From positions 1 to 39,777 of the forward strand of contig NZ_VOLS01000039.1 of NCBI RefSeq assembly GCF_007954265.1: a stretch of 39,777 nucleotides of DNA. Reading direction: 5' to 3'. Positions 9,939 through 17,031 of this stretch are shown here, piece after piece. The number at the start of each line of letters is the position of its first letter. The first letter of the stretch is position 1. The position numbers and the translations under genes were made by a program. The notes beneath the pieces were generated by a model, which was not told the DNA's origin, ran no database searches, and was given only the letters and a program-made list of their open reading frames with translations. Source of the stretch: Colwellia sp. C1TZA3 (GTDB lineage Bacteria > Pseudomonadota > Gammaproteobacteria > Enterobacterales > Alteromonadaceae).

Positions 9939-11312
9939 CTACTCTTCCCTAAAGGCCTCTGCCGAGAGGTGGTGGCGATTAAGCAACTTGTAAAATTCGG
10001 TGCGATTTCTTTGCGCTATTTTTGCGGCTTGTGACACATTCCCGGCAGTAATCTTTAACAGTTTGGCGAGATAATCACGTTCAAACTTATCTCTGGCTTG
10101 GACAAATGACGGTAAAACAGTGGCTTTATCACGCAGTGCATTCTTTACTAACATTTCGCTGATTAACGGCTCAGTAGACAGTGCGAGTGTTTGCTCAACA
10201 ACATTTTGTAACTGTCTGATATTGCCTGGCCAAGTTGCGCTAATCAACACTTCCATGGCTTCTTGCGAAAAACCAGTAATACTGATATGTGATTGGTCTG
10301 CAGACTTACTTAAAAAATATTGCGCAAGTAATGGGATATCTTCTCGACGTTCAGACAAGGGTGGTAATTCTAATTCAACGACATTGAGACGGTAATACAA
10401 GTCTTCACGAAATGTTTTGTCAATAATAGCTTGTTGTAAATTTTTATGTGTGGCTGAAATAATCCTAACATCAACTTTAATTGCTTGTGTACTACCAACA
10501 GGGCGTATTTCTCTTTCTTGCAAGGTACGCAGCAGTTTTACCTGAAAACTCATTGGCATATCACCAATTTCATCTAAAAAGAGTGTCCCGCCATCTGTTG
10601 CTTGAAATAAGCCAATATGATTTTTTTCTGCGCCGGTAAATGCGCCTTTACTATGACCAAATAATTCAGACTCTAGCAGCTGCTCAGGAATCGCCGCACA
10701 GTTAATAGCGGTAAATGTTTGCTGGTGTCGAGGGCTTGCCAAATGAATTGCCTTTGCCAACAGCTCTTTACCTGTACCACTTTGGCTTTGAATAAGTAAA
10801 CTAAAATCACTTCTTGCCACTTGCTTACTTTGTTGTAAAAGCGCTTCCATAATGGTGCTACGACTAATAATTTTGTCGCGCCATTGGTTATCAGCCTGAT
10901 TATGGTTTAACTCAGCAGGTTGTAGGCGAATGGCTTGTTGTACTATTTCCAGTAATTCTTTACTTTCAAAAGGTTTAGTGAGAAAACTAAAAACGCCTTG
11001 TTTAGTGGCATTAATCGCGTCGGGAATAGTGCCATGGGCAGTCATGATAATCACCGGAATATGAGGATGCTTGGCTCTTATTTGCTCAAATAATGCCATG
11101 CCGTCCATGCCTTCCATTTTAAGATCGCTGATCACTAACTGTGGATGAAAACTCTCCAATCGGCCTAGGGCTATTTTGGCATTTTTTGCCGATTCAACTT
11201 GATAACCTGCTGCAGTCAAACGGATAGCAAGTAGTCGCAGTAAGCTAGGATCGTCATCAACGATTAGAATTTTATTGTCCGCTGCAACGGCAGCTGGATT
11301 AAGATTGGTCAT
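9939..11312 (-). CDS. glrR: Sigma-54-dependent response regulator GlrR (QseF)
   Basis: A 457-aa NtrC-family activator. The receiver domain carries the acidic triad IVDDD, the phospho-acceptor Asp63 (VISDLKM) and the conserved Lys in LTKP. The AAA+ domain has Walker A SGTGKE (about 178-183), the sigma-54 contact loop GAFTGA (223-228), Walker B GGTLFLDEIGD and the arginine-finger region FREDLYYRLNV. A C-terminal Fis-type helix-turn-helix ends AQRNRTEFYKLLNRHHL. Similarity to E. coli GlrR is strong throughout, including TKQGVFSFLTKP and the RNRTEFYKLL end. It is the last gene of glrK-qseG-glrR, as in enterics. A matching DNA site lies upstream of the operon at 13601-13618. Confidence 0.94.
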   Translation of the reverse strand: MTNLNPAAVAADNKILIVDDDPSLLRLLAIRLTAAGYQVESAKNAKIALGRLESFHPQLVISDLKMEGMDGMALFEQIRAKHPHIPVIIMTAHGTIPDAINATKQGVFSFLTKPFESKELLEIVQQAIRLQPAELNHNQADNQWRDKIISRSTIMEALLQQSKQVARSDFSLLIQSQSGTGKELLAKAIHLASPRHQQTFTAINCAAIPEQLLESELFGHSKGAFTGAEKNHIGLFQATDGGTLFLDEIGDMPMSFQVKLLRTLQEREIRPVGSTQAIKVDVRIISATHKNLQQAIIDKTFREDLYYRLNVVELELPPLSERREDIPLLAQYFLSKSADQSHISITGFSQEAMEVLISATWPGNIRQLQNVVEQTLALSTEPLISEMLVKNALRDKATVLPSFVQARDKFERDYLAKLLKITAGNVSQAAKIAQRNRTEFYKLLNRHHLSAEAFREE

Positions 11313-11420
11313 GGGATATTCTCGGTACTTATCTATAGCTAAAATAGAGGCTTAAAAATAGTACTTAAATTGATATTGTTCGCTAGTGTACTTAAGCGTA
11401 CTAGCGTCTTTAACTAGCAA

Positions 11421-12020
11421 TTATTGGTCTCTTTTATCAATAGCTTGTTCAATATTTTTTAGTTGTTTAATGGTTTGTTCTAATATTTTCACTTGTTCGA
11501 TTAAATTCTGCTGCTGTTTTAATGCAAGCTGCTGCTGCTTAATTTCGCGCTGTTGCTGTTCTTGTTGGCGCTTTTTTTCTTGGGCTAACAAACGATTTCT
11601 CATCAGTAAACGTTGATTTAATTGATCGCCCAATAAGGAAATAAAAGCTTGTTCACTAGGGCTAATATTAGCAAGTGCGGCATTATCACCTTTACTATTC
11701 AATTTATTCAACAATACTTTCGCGTCGAAAACATTGTAAATAGGTGACTTGGGCAGACTGTAAAGTAGTAGTAGTTTAATTTGCGCGTCATAGTCAATTT
11801 CACTATTTTTTTTCGCCTGACTTTCAACGCTTTTTTGCTGTTTATTAACCTCTTCTGTTAGTTGTTGTTGGTTAAGTTGTTTTAATGTTAAGTAGTACTC
11901 ACCATAGCTTGTACTTTTGCTGTTGCTGGTACTATCGTGTTTTGTGAGCAGCTGACAACCGGTTAATAATAAAGCTATGCTTAACAGTAGAGCGGATGAA
12001 AGCTGCTGTAAACTGGCCAT
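11421..12020 (-). CDS. qseG: QseG-like outer-membrane lipoprotein
   Basis: A 199-aa protein with a lipoprotein signal peptide (lipobox LLTGC, Cys at about residue 22). The mature part has an alpha-helical domain followed by a very Gln-rich C-terminal coiled coil (repeated EQQQREIKQQQ-type heptads to the end). The sequence is too variable to identify by motif alone. The name rests on its place between glrK and glrR, which is where qseG/yfhG lies in enterics, and on the lipoprotein nature. The start codon overlaps the glrK stop as TAATG. About 108 bp separate it from glrR. Confidence 0.65.
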   Translation of the reverse strand: MASLQQLSSALLLSIALLLTGCQLLTKHDSTSNSKSTSYGEYYLTLKQLNQQQLTEEVNKQQKSVESQAKKNSEIDYDAQIKLLLLYSLPKSPIYNVFDAKVLLNKLNSKGDNAALANISPSEQAFISLLGDQLNQRLLMRNRLLAQEKKRQQEQQQREIKQQQLALKQQQNLIEQVKILEQTIKQLKNIEQAIDKRDQ

Positions 12021-13528
12021 TAGACAGGCTCCTCTTGGCGAAAAGCGCGTGGCAAGGTGATTTTTATTTTAGTTCCCTGTTGCTCACTTTGCTCATTCAA
12101 AAGTTCAATATTACCATTGAGGCGTAGTATAAGTTCTTTGACTATGGTGAGACCTAGACCACTGCCTTTGATTAAGCTTTTTTCAGGTGGCGGACCTTGA
12201 TAAAAAGCATCGAATATTTTTTCTTGATTTTCCTGAGCTATTCCCATGCCTTGATCAATAATAAGGAGTTGTAGGTGCTCGTTTACTAGTGACGATGAAA
12301 TCTTGATGACGCCTTCATCGGGAGAGTATTTTATCGCGTTGGACAATATATTGTCGATAATAACCGCGAGATGTTTACGGTTACCGTAAAGAGAAATATT
12401 ACTCAAATTATTATTAAGTGTAAGCTTTTTTCGTTTTATATCTAACTTTCGTTCTGCTATTACTTGATATACAACATCATTGACTTGCATCAACTCAGAA
12501 TCTTGTAAACTTGTAGAGTCGAGTACAATATTAAAATTGAGTAAGTCTTCAATATGCTTTTGTAAGCGAAATACGCTGTCTTTGATGATGTGAGATATTT
12601 CTTGTTGCTCGGCATTTAGCTCACCAACGCTATTATCGTATAGCAGTTCAGTACCCTCTCTAATAGCCGCTAGCGGTGTTTTTAACTCGTGTGATATATG
12701 GCGAATAAAGCTCGATTTTTGTAATTCTAATGCTTGTAAACGTGTACGCATGCTTTCTAAAGCTAGTGCAATTTCTTGAATTTCCGGCGATCCTATTACT
12801 TTAATCTCATGATTAAAATGCCCTTGTTGTAATCGAAAAATAATCTGTGTGAGTGCTTTAAGTGGGCTAGTGATTAAGAAGATAAATATAGCCGCAACAA
12901 GTATGCTGATAGGAATAATAACTAAACTCTGGATCATAATATCGCGAACAGCTTGTGCGGCCTGTTGAATATCTGTGATACGCAAGGTACTAAGTTCACC
13001 GCTTCGCTGAGTAATTTGCTCATAAGTCGCATTTAGACTACTAAACTTGACCTGTATTGGCTTGATAATTGTGCTGTCAGTAGGTGATTTTTGTTCAGCT
13101 TCTGGCATAGTCTGTTCGATTAGTGCCATAACAGTTTGAGCATATTCAGTTATCAATAGCTGTAATTCTTGGTCTTGACTAGCGACAATTAATTGTTCAG
13201 TTAAGTGTAATATTTGCTTGCACTGCTCATTATAACTGTTCGCTAAAGCTGGATCCCGCAGTACTAAATATTGTGCAGCACTGCGTTCCAGTTTGATTTG
13301 ACTACTTTTCAGTAATTGTTGCTGATCCAATATTTTTGTTATGCCGGTAATAGCACTAGCGCTTTTTTTCGCAAGCGTATTGACTTGTGAGGCACCAAAA
13401 ATTAAAGCAATGACCAGTGGTAAAGCGACTAAACCAAAACCTAACAAGGTTAATGATTTTATTGATAAGCTTTTTATCGACAAACTTCTTTTATGCGCTT
13501 TACTGGCGAGTGTGGTTGAATTACTCAC
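12020..13528 (-). CDS. glrK: Sensor histidine kinase GlrK (QseE)
   Basis: A 502-aa membrane kinase partner of GlrR. TM1 lies at about 28-48, a periplasmic helical sensor at about 50-195 and TM2 at about 199-220. A HAMP linker follows, then HisKA with the phospho-acceptor His280 (FIRHISHELKTPLAAIREG) and HATPase_c with the N box DNILSNAIKYSPDEG, the G1 box DQGMGIA, the F box EKIFDAFYQG and the G2 box GSGLGLTIVKE. The EGTELLYDNSVGEL stretch after the H box is typical of GlrK. First gene of the operon. The signal it senses cannot be read from the sequence. Confidence 0.9.
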   Translation of the reverse strand: MSNSTTLASKAHKRSLSIKSLSIKSLTLLGFGLVALPLVIALIFGASQVNTLAKKSASAITGITKILDQQQLLKSSQIKLERSAAQYLVLRDPALANSYNEQCKQILHLTEQLIVASQDQELQLLITEYAQTVMALIEQTMPEAEQKSPTDSTIIKPIQVKFSSLNATYEQITQRSGELSTLRITDIQQAAQAVRDIMIQSLVIIPISILVAAIFIFLITSPLKALTQIIFRLQQGHFNHEIKVIGSPEIQEIALALESMRTRLQALELQKSSFIRHISHELKTPLAAIREGTELLYDNSVGELNAEQQEISHIIKDSVFRLQKHIEDLLNFNIVLDSTSLQDSELMQVNDVVYQVIAERKLDIKRKKLTLNNNLSNISLYGNRKHLAVIIDNILSNAIKYSPDEGVIKISSSLVNEHLQLLIIDQGMGIAQENQEKIFDAFYQGPPPEKSLIKGSGLGLTIVKELILRLNGNIELLNEQSEQQGTKIKITLPRAFRQEEPV

Positions 13529-13600
13529 AATGCGTGCTAGGGCCTTTTTTTGTTAATAGTATATACGTAGTGTTAGTTAAAAATACAAAAAAAACAATAG

Positions 13601-13618
13601 TGTCTCAATATTGAGACA
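13601..13618. promoter_or_regulatory. GlrR-type operator TGTC-N10-GACA (perfect)
   Basis: TGTCTCAATATTGAGACA is a perfect 18-bp palindrome that fits the TGTC-N10-GACA site known for GlrR upstream of glmY in E. coli. It lies 73 bp upstream of the glrK ATG and about 175 bp upstream of the sigma-54 promoter at 13791, a normal activator distance. Confidence 0.65.
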
Positions 13619-13721
13619 ATCGTGTAGACAGCCTTTTATTTTATTAAGTTATTGTTTTATAAGTATATTATTTTTATTAGCTAATGTCAGCGCTCACTTA
13701 TAATTTAAGAGATGGGTAAAC

Positions 13722-13739
13722 TGTTGCTAATTGGAGACA
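13722..13739. promoter_or_regulatory. Second GlrR-type half-conserved site (TGTT-N10-GACA)
   Basis: TGTT-GCTAATTGGA-GACA keeps the spacing of the GlrR site with one mismatch (TGTT for TGTC). It lies about 52 bp upstream of the sigma-54 -24 element. Enteric glmY promoters also carry multiple sites of this type. Confidence 0.4.
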
Positions 13740-13790
13740 TTAACTTAGAGGCGACTTACTTTAAAGCACTATAAATCAAAGGTTTATATC

Positions 13791-13808
13791 TTGGCATGAG
13801 ATGTGCTT
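13791..13808 (+). promoter_or_regulatory. Sigma-54 promoter for the secreted EF-hand gene
   Basis: TTGGCATGAGATGTGCTT has the invariant GG (13793-13794... -24) and GC (-12) separated by exactly 10 bases, against the consensus TGGCAC-N5-TTGC. Predicted start of transcription is about 13818-13820, giving a leader of about 62 nt that contains a small CCACT-GTA-AGTGG hairpin (13814-13826). The GlrR-type sites lie upstream at suitable distances. Confidence 0.6.
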
Positions 13809-13881
13809 AGTATCCACTGTAAGTGGCACGAGCCATGGTTGGCATATTCTTTGATGTGCTATTAATTAGAAGGATTCAGAT

Positions 13882-14184
13882 ATGAATAATATTAGCTTAA
13901 AAAAATTGTCTATCACTGTTGTTGTTGCATCAATAGCATCAAATTTTGCTTTTGCTAACAATCACGTCATTAAAGCAACACCTAAAGTGGCAGAGCCTAC
14001 ATCCTCTTTTTCTCAATTAGTTGTAGATTATGATGTCGATAAAAGTAATAGCTTAAATGCAACAGAATTAGCTGAAAATGAGATATTAACAAAAGTTTTT
14101 GTGCAGCTTGATATCAATGGCGATACAGAAATTAATGAAGAAGAATTTAACCAATACCTCGCTAAGATGAAAAAACATTTATGA
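13882..14184 (+). CDS. Secreted two-EF-hand protein
   Basis: A 100-aa protein with a cleavable signal peptide (about residues 1-25, ending NFAFA-NN). The mature part has two EF-hand calcium loops, DYDVDKSNSLNATEL and DINGDTEINEEEF, each with the 1-3-5-7-12 ligand pattern; the first loop has Ser at position 5 and the conserved Glu at 12. A GAAGGATT box precedes the ATG. It is a likely periplasmic calcium-binding protein. The upstream sigma-54 promoter and GlrR sites suggest that GlrK/GlrR controls it. No partner enzyme can be named. Confidence 0.85.
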   Translation: MNNISLKKLSITVVVASIASNFAFANNHVIKATPKVAEPTSSFSQLVVDYDVDKSNSLNATELAENEILTKVFVQLDINGDTEINEEEFNQYLAKMKKHL

Positions 14185-14287
14185 TCAAAAAACAATTTTT
14201 GTCTGTTAACAACTTATTCTCTCGACTGTCAGTGTCTTTTTCAAGCAAACAGTTGCTCACTTTTACTGACTTTAAGGACCTCTCCAC

Positions 14288-14638
14288 ATGAAAGATCAGT
14301 CTTCTCAAGATAGCTTGTCCCGTTATGTTAAAATTGATAAATGGATTTTTGAAGTAAAATCAGTACGCGCAATACGTGTTGAAGATTTTGGTAAACCTTA
14401 CACCGCTGTCGCTAACATTGCCTTAAATGGAGACAGCGCATATATTGATGGTCTGCTAACTCGTGAAGATGATGACTTTACACGTGAAGACTACCAAACC
14501 TTTGGGAAAATGAGTCAGCAATTAGGACTTGAAACCATAAATTTTGACCGTTTTAAGCAACAAAGAAAATTTTCGGATACGGTTAAAGTGCCACCAATAA
14601 ATTGTGTTAAACCCGAGCTAAAGTTAGTTATAGTATAG
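14288..14638 (+). CDS. Small protein of unknown function
   Basis: A 116-aa soluble acidic protein that I do not recognise. It has no signal peptide, membrane segment or cysteine motif (one Cys near the C-terminus). The middle reads like a mixed alpha/beta domain (VRAIRVEDFGKPYTAVANIAL, then TREDDDFTREDYQTF). An AAGGACC box lies about 8-14 bases before the ATG. It follows the EF-hand gene by 103 bp on the same strand with no clear terminator between, so the two could be cotranscribed. Confidence 0.7.
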   Translation: MKDQSSQDSLSRYVKIDKWIFEVKSVRAIRVEDFGKPYTAVANIALNGDSAYIDGLLTREDDDFTREDYQTFGKMSQQLGLETINFDRFKQQRKFSDTVKVPPINCVKPELKLVIV

Positions 14639-14815
14639 TTATTAGCACTGATTGCGTTTTGGCACAGTGCGTTAACATATTTGAAAGGCTGTCTAATGAA
14701 TTCGGTTAAAGTCGATAATGGTTATACTACACCATCTAAAATTATCTGTGTTGGTAGAAATTATGCTCAACATATCAGCGAACTAGGTAATGAAGTTCCT
14801 GATAATATGGTGTTA

Positions 14816-14972
14816 TACCAATCCCATTAAGTTATTGCTCACTTGTACTAGTTAAAATAGCTCAAGGCTGTGTTGCTCTCAATCCCAATAGCCAGCTATT
14901 GCTCAATCGAGCGCCTTACCTCGAGTTATTTTTCCTGCGCACAACAAGATCACAAACTTAATGGAACTGGTA
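14816..14972 (+). mobile_element. 157-bp MITE, copy 2 (inside the FAH gene)
   Basis: Same ends, orientation and length as copy 1. The target duplication is TTA (14813-14815 and 14973-14975). Because the interrupted gene is known, the pre-insertion site can be rebuilt as GTG-TTA-TTT-ATG, which proves the 3-bp duplication. The right end supplies an ATG (14961) in frame with the FAH codons that follow. Confidence 0.93.
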
Positions 14973-15112
14973 TTATTTATGAAACCCAATGCCGCTATTG
15001 GTGAGCAACTCTGCTCTCACCATCAAGAAACTTTACATTATGAAGCTGAGCTTTGTTCTTTGTATCAACAAGATAAATTTTATGCCGTTGCTATAGGTTT
15101 AGATTTGACTAA

Positions 15113-15269
15113 TACCAATCCCATTAAGTTATTGCTCACTTGTACTAGTTAAAATAGCTCAATGCTGTGTTGCTCTCACTCCCGATAGCCAGCTATTGCT
15201 CAATCGAGCGCCTTACCTTGAATTATTTTTCCTTCGCACAACAAGATCACAAACTTAATGGAACTGGTA
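15113..15269 (+). mobile_element. 157-bp MITE, copy 3 (inside the FAH gene)
   Basis: Same family, same orientation, with a few private substitutions (CAATGCTG, CCCGATAG, CCTTCGCAC). The target duplication is TAA (15110-15112 and 15270-15272). The rebuilt site is ACT-AAA-AGA, which restores the FAH frame. TAA here and TTA elsewhere give a TWA target. Confidence 0.93.
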
Positions 15270-15654
15270 TAAAAGAGCACTGCAAGCTCAGTTAAAAGCT
15301 AAAGGCCTGCCATGGGAGCGTGCTAAAGCGTTTACAGGTTTGGCGCTATTTAGCAATTTTGTGACAATAGATGCTATTGATGAATGCCTAGCGCTAGCGC
15401 TTTTTATCAATGGTCAATGCCGCCAATCTGGTTCAATAGCGATGATGTTACATTCACCGCAAGCCATATTGGATGAGATTCACTCTTTTATTACGCTAGA
15501 AGATGGCGATATTGTTATGACAGGCACACCGGCCGGTGTGGGCCAAATTGTCTCGGGTGATATTTTTGAAGGGCGAGTATTGAATCAAGATAAGGTATTA
15601 GTGACTAAACAATGGCAAGCAACTTAGCTTTAACTCAATAGATTATATCTCACC

Positions 15655-15679
15655 ATAACGGGTATTTTATCCCCGTTAT
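15655..15679 (+). terminator. Hairpin between FAH pseudogene and glutaredoxin gene
   Basis: ATAACGGG (15655-15662) pairs with CCCGTTAT (15672-15679) across a TATTTTATC loop. No T tract follows, so termination is doubtful, but the stem is perfect over 8 bp. Confidence 0.35.
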
Positions 15680-15719
15680 ATGCGATAATTAAATAAAATT
15701 AACTGTTTAAAATCCCCTT

Positions 15720-15950
15720 ATGCAACGTATCACGCTTTATACCATGAGTAATTGCCCACATTGCCAGACAGCAAAACGCTACCTCGAAGAAAAAAATATT
15801 GCTTTTCGTTTATGTAATGTAAAGACCCCAGCAGGCCAGAAAGAGTTTGCTAAATTAAACTTACGCGGCGTACCAGTATTGAAAATCGGCAATCAAGTCC
15901 TTAAAGGTTTTAACGTTAAAAGCTTTAATCAACTTTATCAAAGTGACTAA
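15720..15950 (+). CDS. Glutaredoxin-family protein
   Basis: A 76-aa thioredoxin-fold redox protein with an N-terminal CPHC active site (Cys12, Cys15) after the strand ITLYTMSN, the cis-proline segment RGVPVLKIG and the C-terminal GFNVKSFNQL. Length is that of NrdH/GrxC-type small glutaredoxins. The CPHC site differs from the CPYC of classical glutaredoxins. It has no nrd genes nearby. Its position between the FAH pseudogene and the ovothiol cluster does not by itself indicate a substrate. Confidence 0.85.
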   Translation: MQRITLYTMSNCPHCQTAKRYLEEKNIAFRLCNVKTPAGQKEFAKLNLRGVPVLKIGNQVLKGFNVKSFNQLYQSD

Positions 15951-16237
15951 TACCAAACTAATACCGAAGCAATACCGAAGTAATAACAAAGTGGCTTTAT
16001 CATCGGTAAATTATTTACAAAAAGCGGCGTCAGGCATAATCTTAAAAAATAACCTTGTTAGTTATTTTCATCGTGATTGATGATGCTAAAAATATAAATG
16101 CTCATTCTAGCTACCCTATTGGCGATGAAATCATCTGCAAAGATGAAAAAGTGCTTCGAGAGGTTTTTCGCTAAGATGACATCTTGGCTAGCATTGTGGT
16201 GAAGAATTTTTGTGTATGTTACCCAGAATAGATATTA
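15951..16237. other. Intergenic stretch left of the tandem MITE pair
   Basis: About 290 bp without a convincing gene. It contains three loose repeats of (T)AATACCGAAG near 15949-15985 and a stop-bounded frame of about 45 codons (about 16046-16170) without a usual start codon. I do not recognise that peptide and treat it as chance or a remnant. Confidence 0.5.
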
Positions 16238-16394
16238 TACCAATCCCATTAAGTTATTGCTCACTTGTACTAGTTAAAATAGCTCAAGGCTGTGTTGCTC
16301 TCAATCCCAATAGCCAGCTATTGCTCAATCGAGCGCCTTACCTTGAATTATTTTTCCTGCGCACAACAAGATCACAAACTGAACGGAACTGGTA
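16238..16394 (+). mobile_element. 157-bp MITE, copy 4 (tandem pair, left)
   Basis: Same ends and length, with ACTGAACGG instead of ACTTAATGG in the right arm, a change shared only with copy 5. TTA flanks on both sides (16235-16237 and 16395-16397). Confidence 0.92.
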
Positions 16395-16397
16395 TTA

Positions 16398-16554
16398 TAC
16401 CAATCCCATTAAGTTATTGCTCACTTGTACTAGTTAAAATAGCTCAAGGCTGTGTTGCTCTCACTCCCAATAGCCAGCTATTGCTCAATCGAGCGCCTTA
16501 CCTTGAATTATTTTTCCTGCGCACAACAAGATCACAAACTGAACGGAACTGGTA
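16398..16554 (+). mobile_element. 157-bp MITE, copy 5 (tandem pair, right)
   Basis: Separated from copy 4 by a single shared TTA and followed by another TTA (16555-16557). It shares the ACTGAACGG right-arm variant with copy 4 but differs in the centre (CTCACTCCC versus CTCAATCCC). Confidence 0.92.
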
Positions 16555-16557
16555 TTA

Positions 16558-16755
16558 TACCAAATTGATTAATTATCTGCTCATTTCACCTGGTTAAAAC
16601 AACCCACTACGGTGTTATTTATTTAATAATTAGCACTACGAGTTATTGAAATAAATACCTTATATTGGGTCGTTTTTTATGCGTATAAAGTAGACCACCT
16701 AATTAATGAACTTGGTCTTATTAAAGCAATAAAAATTGCTAAACAACTTTTGGTT
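16558..16755 (+). repeat. Dispersed repeat, family B, copy 2
   Basis: Starts TACCAAATTGATTAAT directly after the TTA that ends MITE copy 5 and aligns with 577-755 over most of its length. No coding frame. Its left end, TACCAA after TTA, resembles the MITE end, which may mean it is an older, larger element of the same mobilising system. Confidence 0.65.
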
Positions 16756-17031
16756 AATTCACAACTCAAAAATAGTTAAAGGTAATTAAGATACCACAAC
16801 TGTTAGTATCGTCATTGCTGTGCCGTCTTCCTAATGCCGAAATACGTTTCAGTTTTACATCAATGCTAATTTAGTGTTATATCAAATAAAACACCAGGAC
16901 AAAAATCAAGTTAAAGTTTTTTAATCCTAAATCATCATTACTACGTATAACAAGATTATTAATAACTTAGCTATAATGTTCTTTATTATTCAAGTTTATA
17001 CGAAATATCAAGATTCAAGCATTTATCCATT
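16756..17031 (+). promoter_or_regulatory. Leader/promoter region of the ovothiol cluster
   Basis: About 275 bp of AT-rich non-coding sequence before the GS-like gene. A perfect TATAAT (16972-16977) gives a likely start near 16984 and a leader of about 48 nt. The hexamer 17 bp upstream (AACAAG) is a poor -35, so an activator may be needed or another promoter exists. Confidence 0.35.

Larger units (their letters stand above)
13529..13881. other. Divergent control region glrK / EF-hand gene
   Basis: A 353-bp non-coding gap. It contains the perfect GlrR-type palindrome, a near-match and the sigma-54 promoter on the plus strand. No sigma-54 pattern reading towards glrK is visible. The sequence between the promoter and the EF-hand ATG is too short for a GlmY-like small RNA. 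Confidence 0.6.
14696..15627 (+). pseudogene. FAH-family hydrolase/isomerase gene disrupted by two MITEs
   Basis: Three coding pieces of one fumarylacetoacetate-hydrolase-family protein (YcgM/YcaK-like) are visible: [22 protein letters not shown], then FMKPNAAI...HYEAELCSLY with the metal-binding E-x-E, then LPWERAKAF...MTGTPAGVGQI to the stop. They are separated by MITE copies 2 and 3. Removing each 157-bp element plus one 3-bp target duplicate leaves 612 bases, exactly 204 codons with the stop, in frame throughout and without extra stops at the joins (NMVLFMKP and LDLTKRAL). As it stands, translation stops a few codons into copy 2 (VLYQSH-stop). The family uses a divalent metal and acts on acylpyruvate-type substrates. 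Confidence 0.9.

Noticed and set aside
13826-13846. Second sigma-54 promoter at TGGCACGAGCCATGG
   Set aside because: The -24 part is good, but the base pair at the -12 position is GG instead of GC.
13818-13881. GlmY-like small RNA downstream of the sigma-54 promoter
   Set aside because: Only about 62 nt separate the predicted start and the EF-hand ATG, there is no terminator, and GlmY features are not seen.
14961-15152. 63-codon ORF starting in the MITE end
   Set aside because: It is a middle fragment of the broken FAH gene joined to MITE sequence, reported as part of the pseudogene.
16046-16170. About 45-codon stop-bounded frame left of the tandem MITEs
   Set aside because: No normal start codon and no similarity I recognise; could be a remnant but evidence is too thin.
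16210-16597. Frames of 75 and 101 codons across the tandem MITEs
   Set aside because: They read the repeat itself and arise because both copies have the same open stretch; they contain no recognisable domain.
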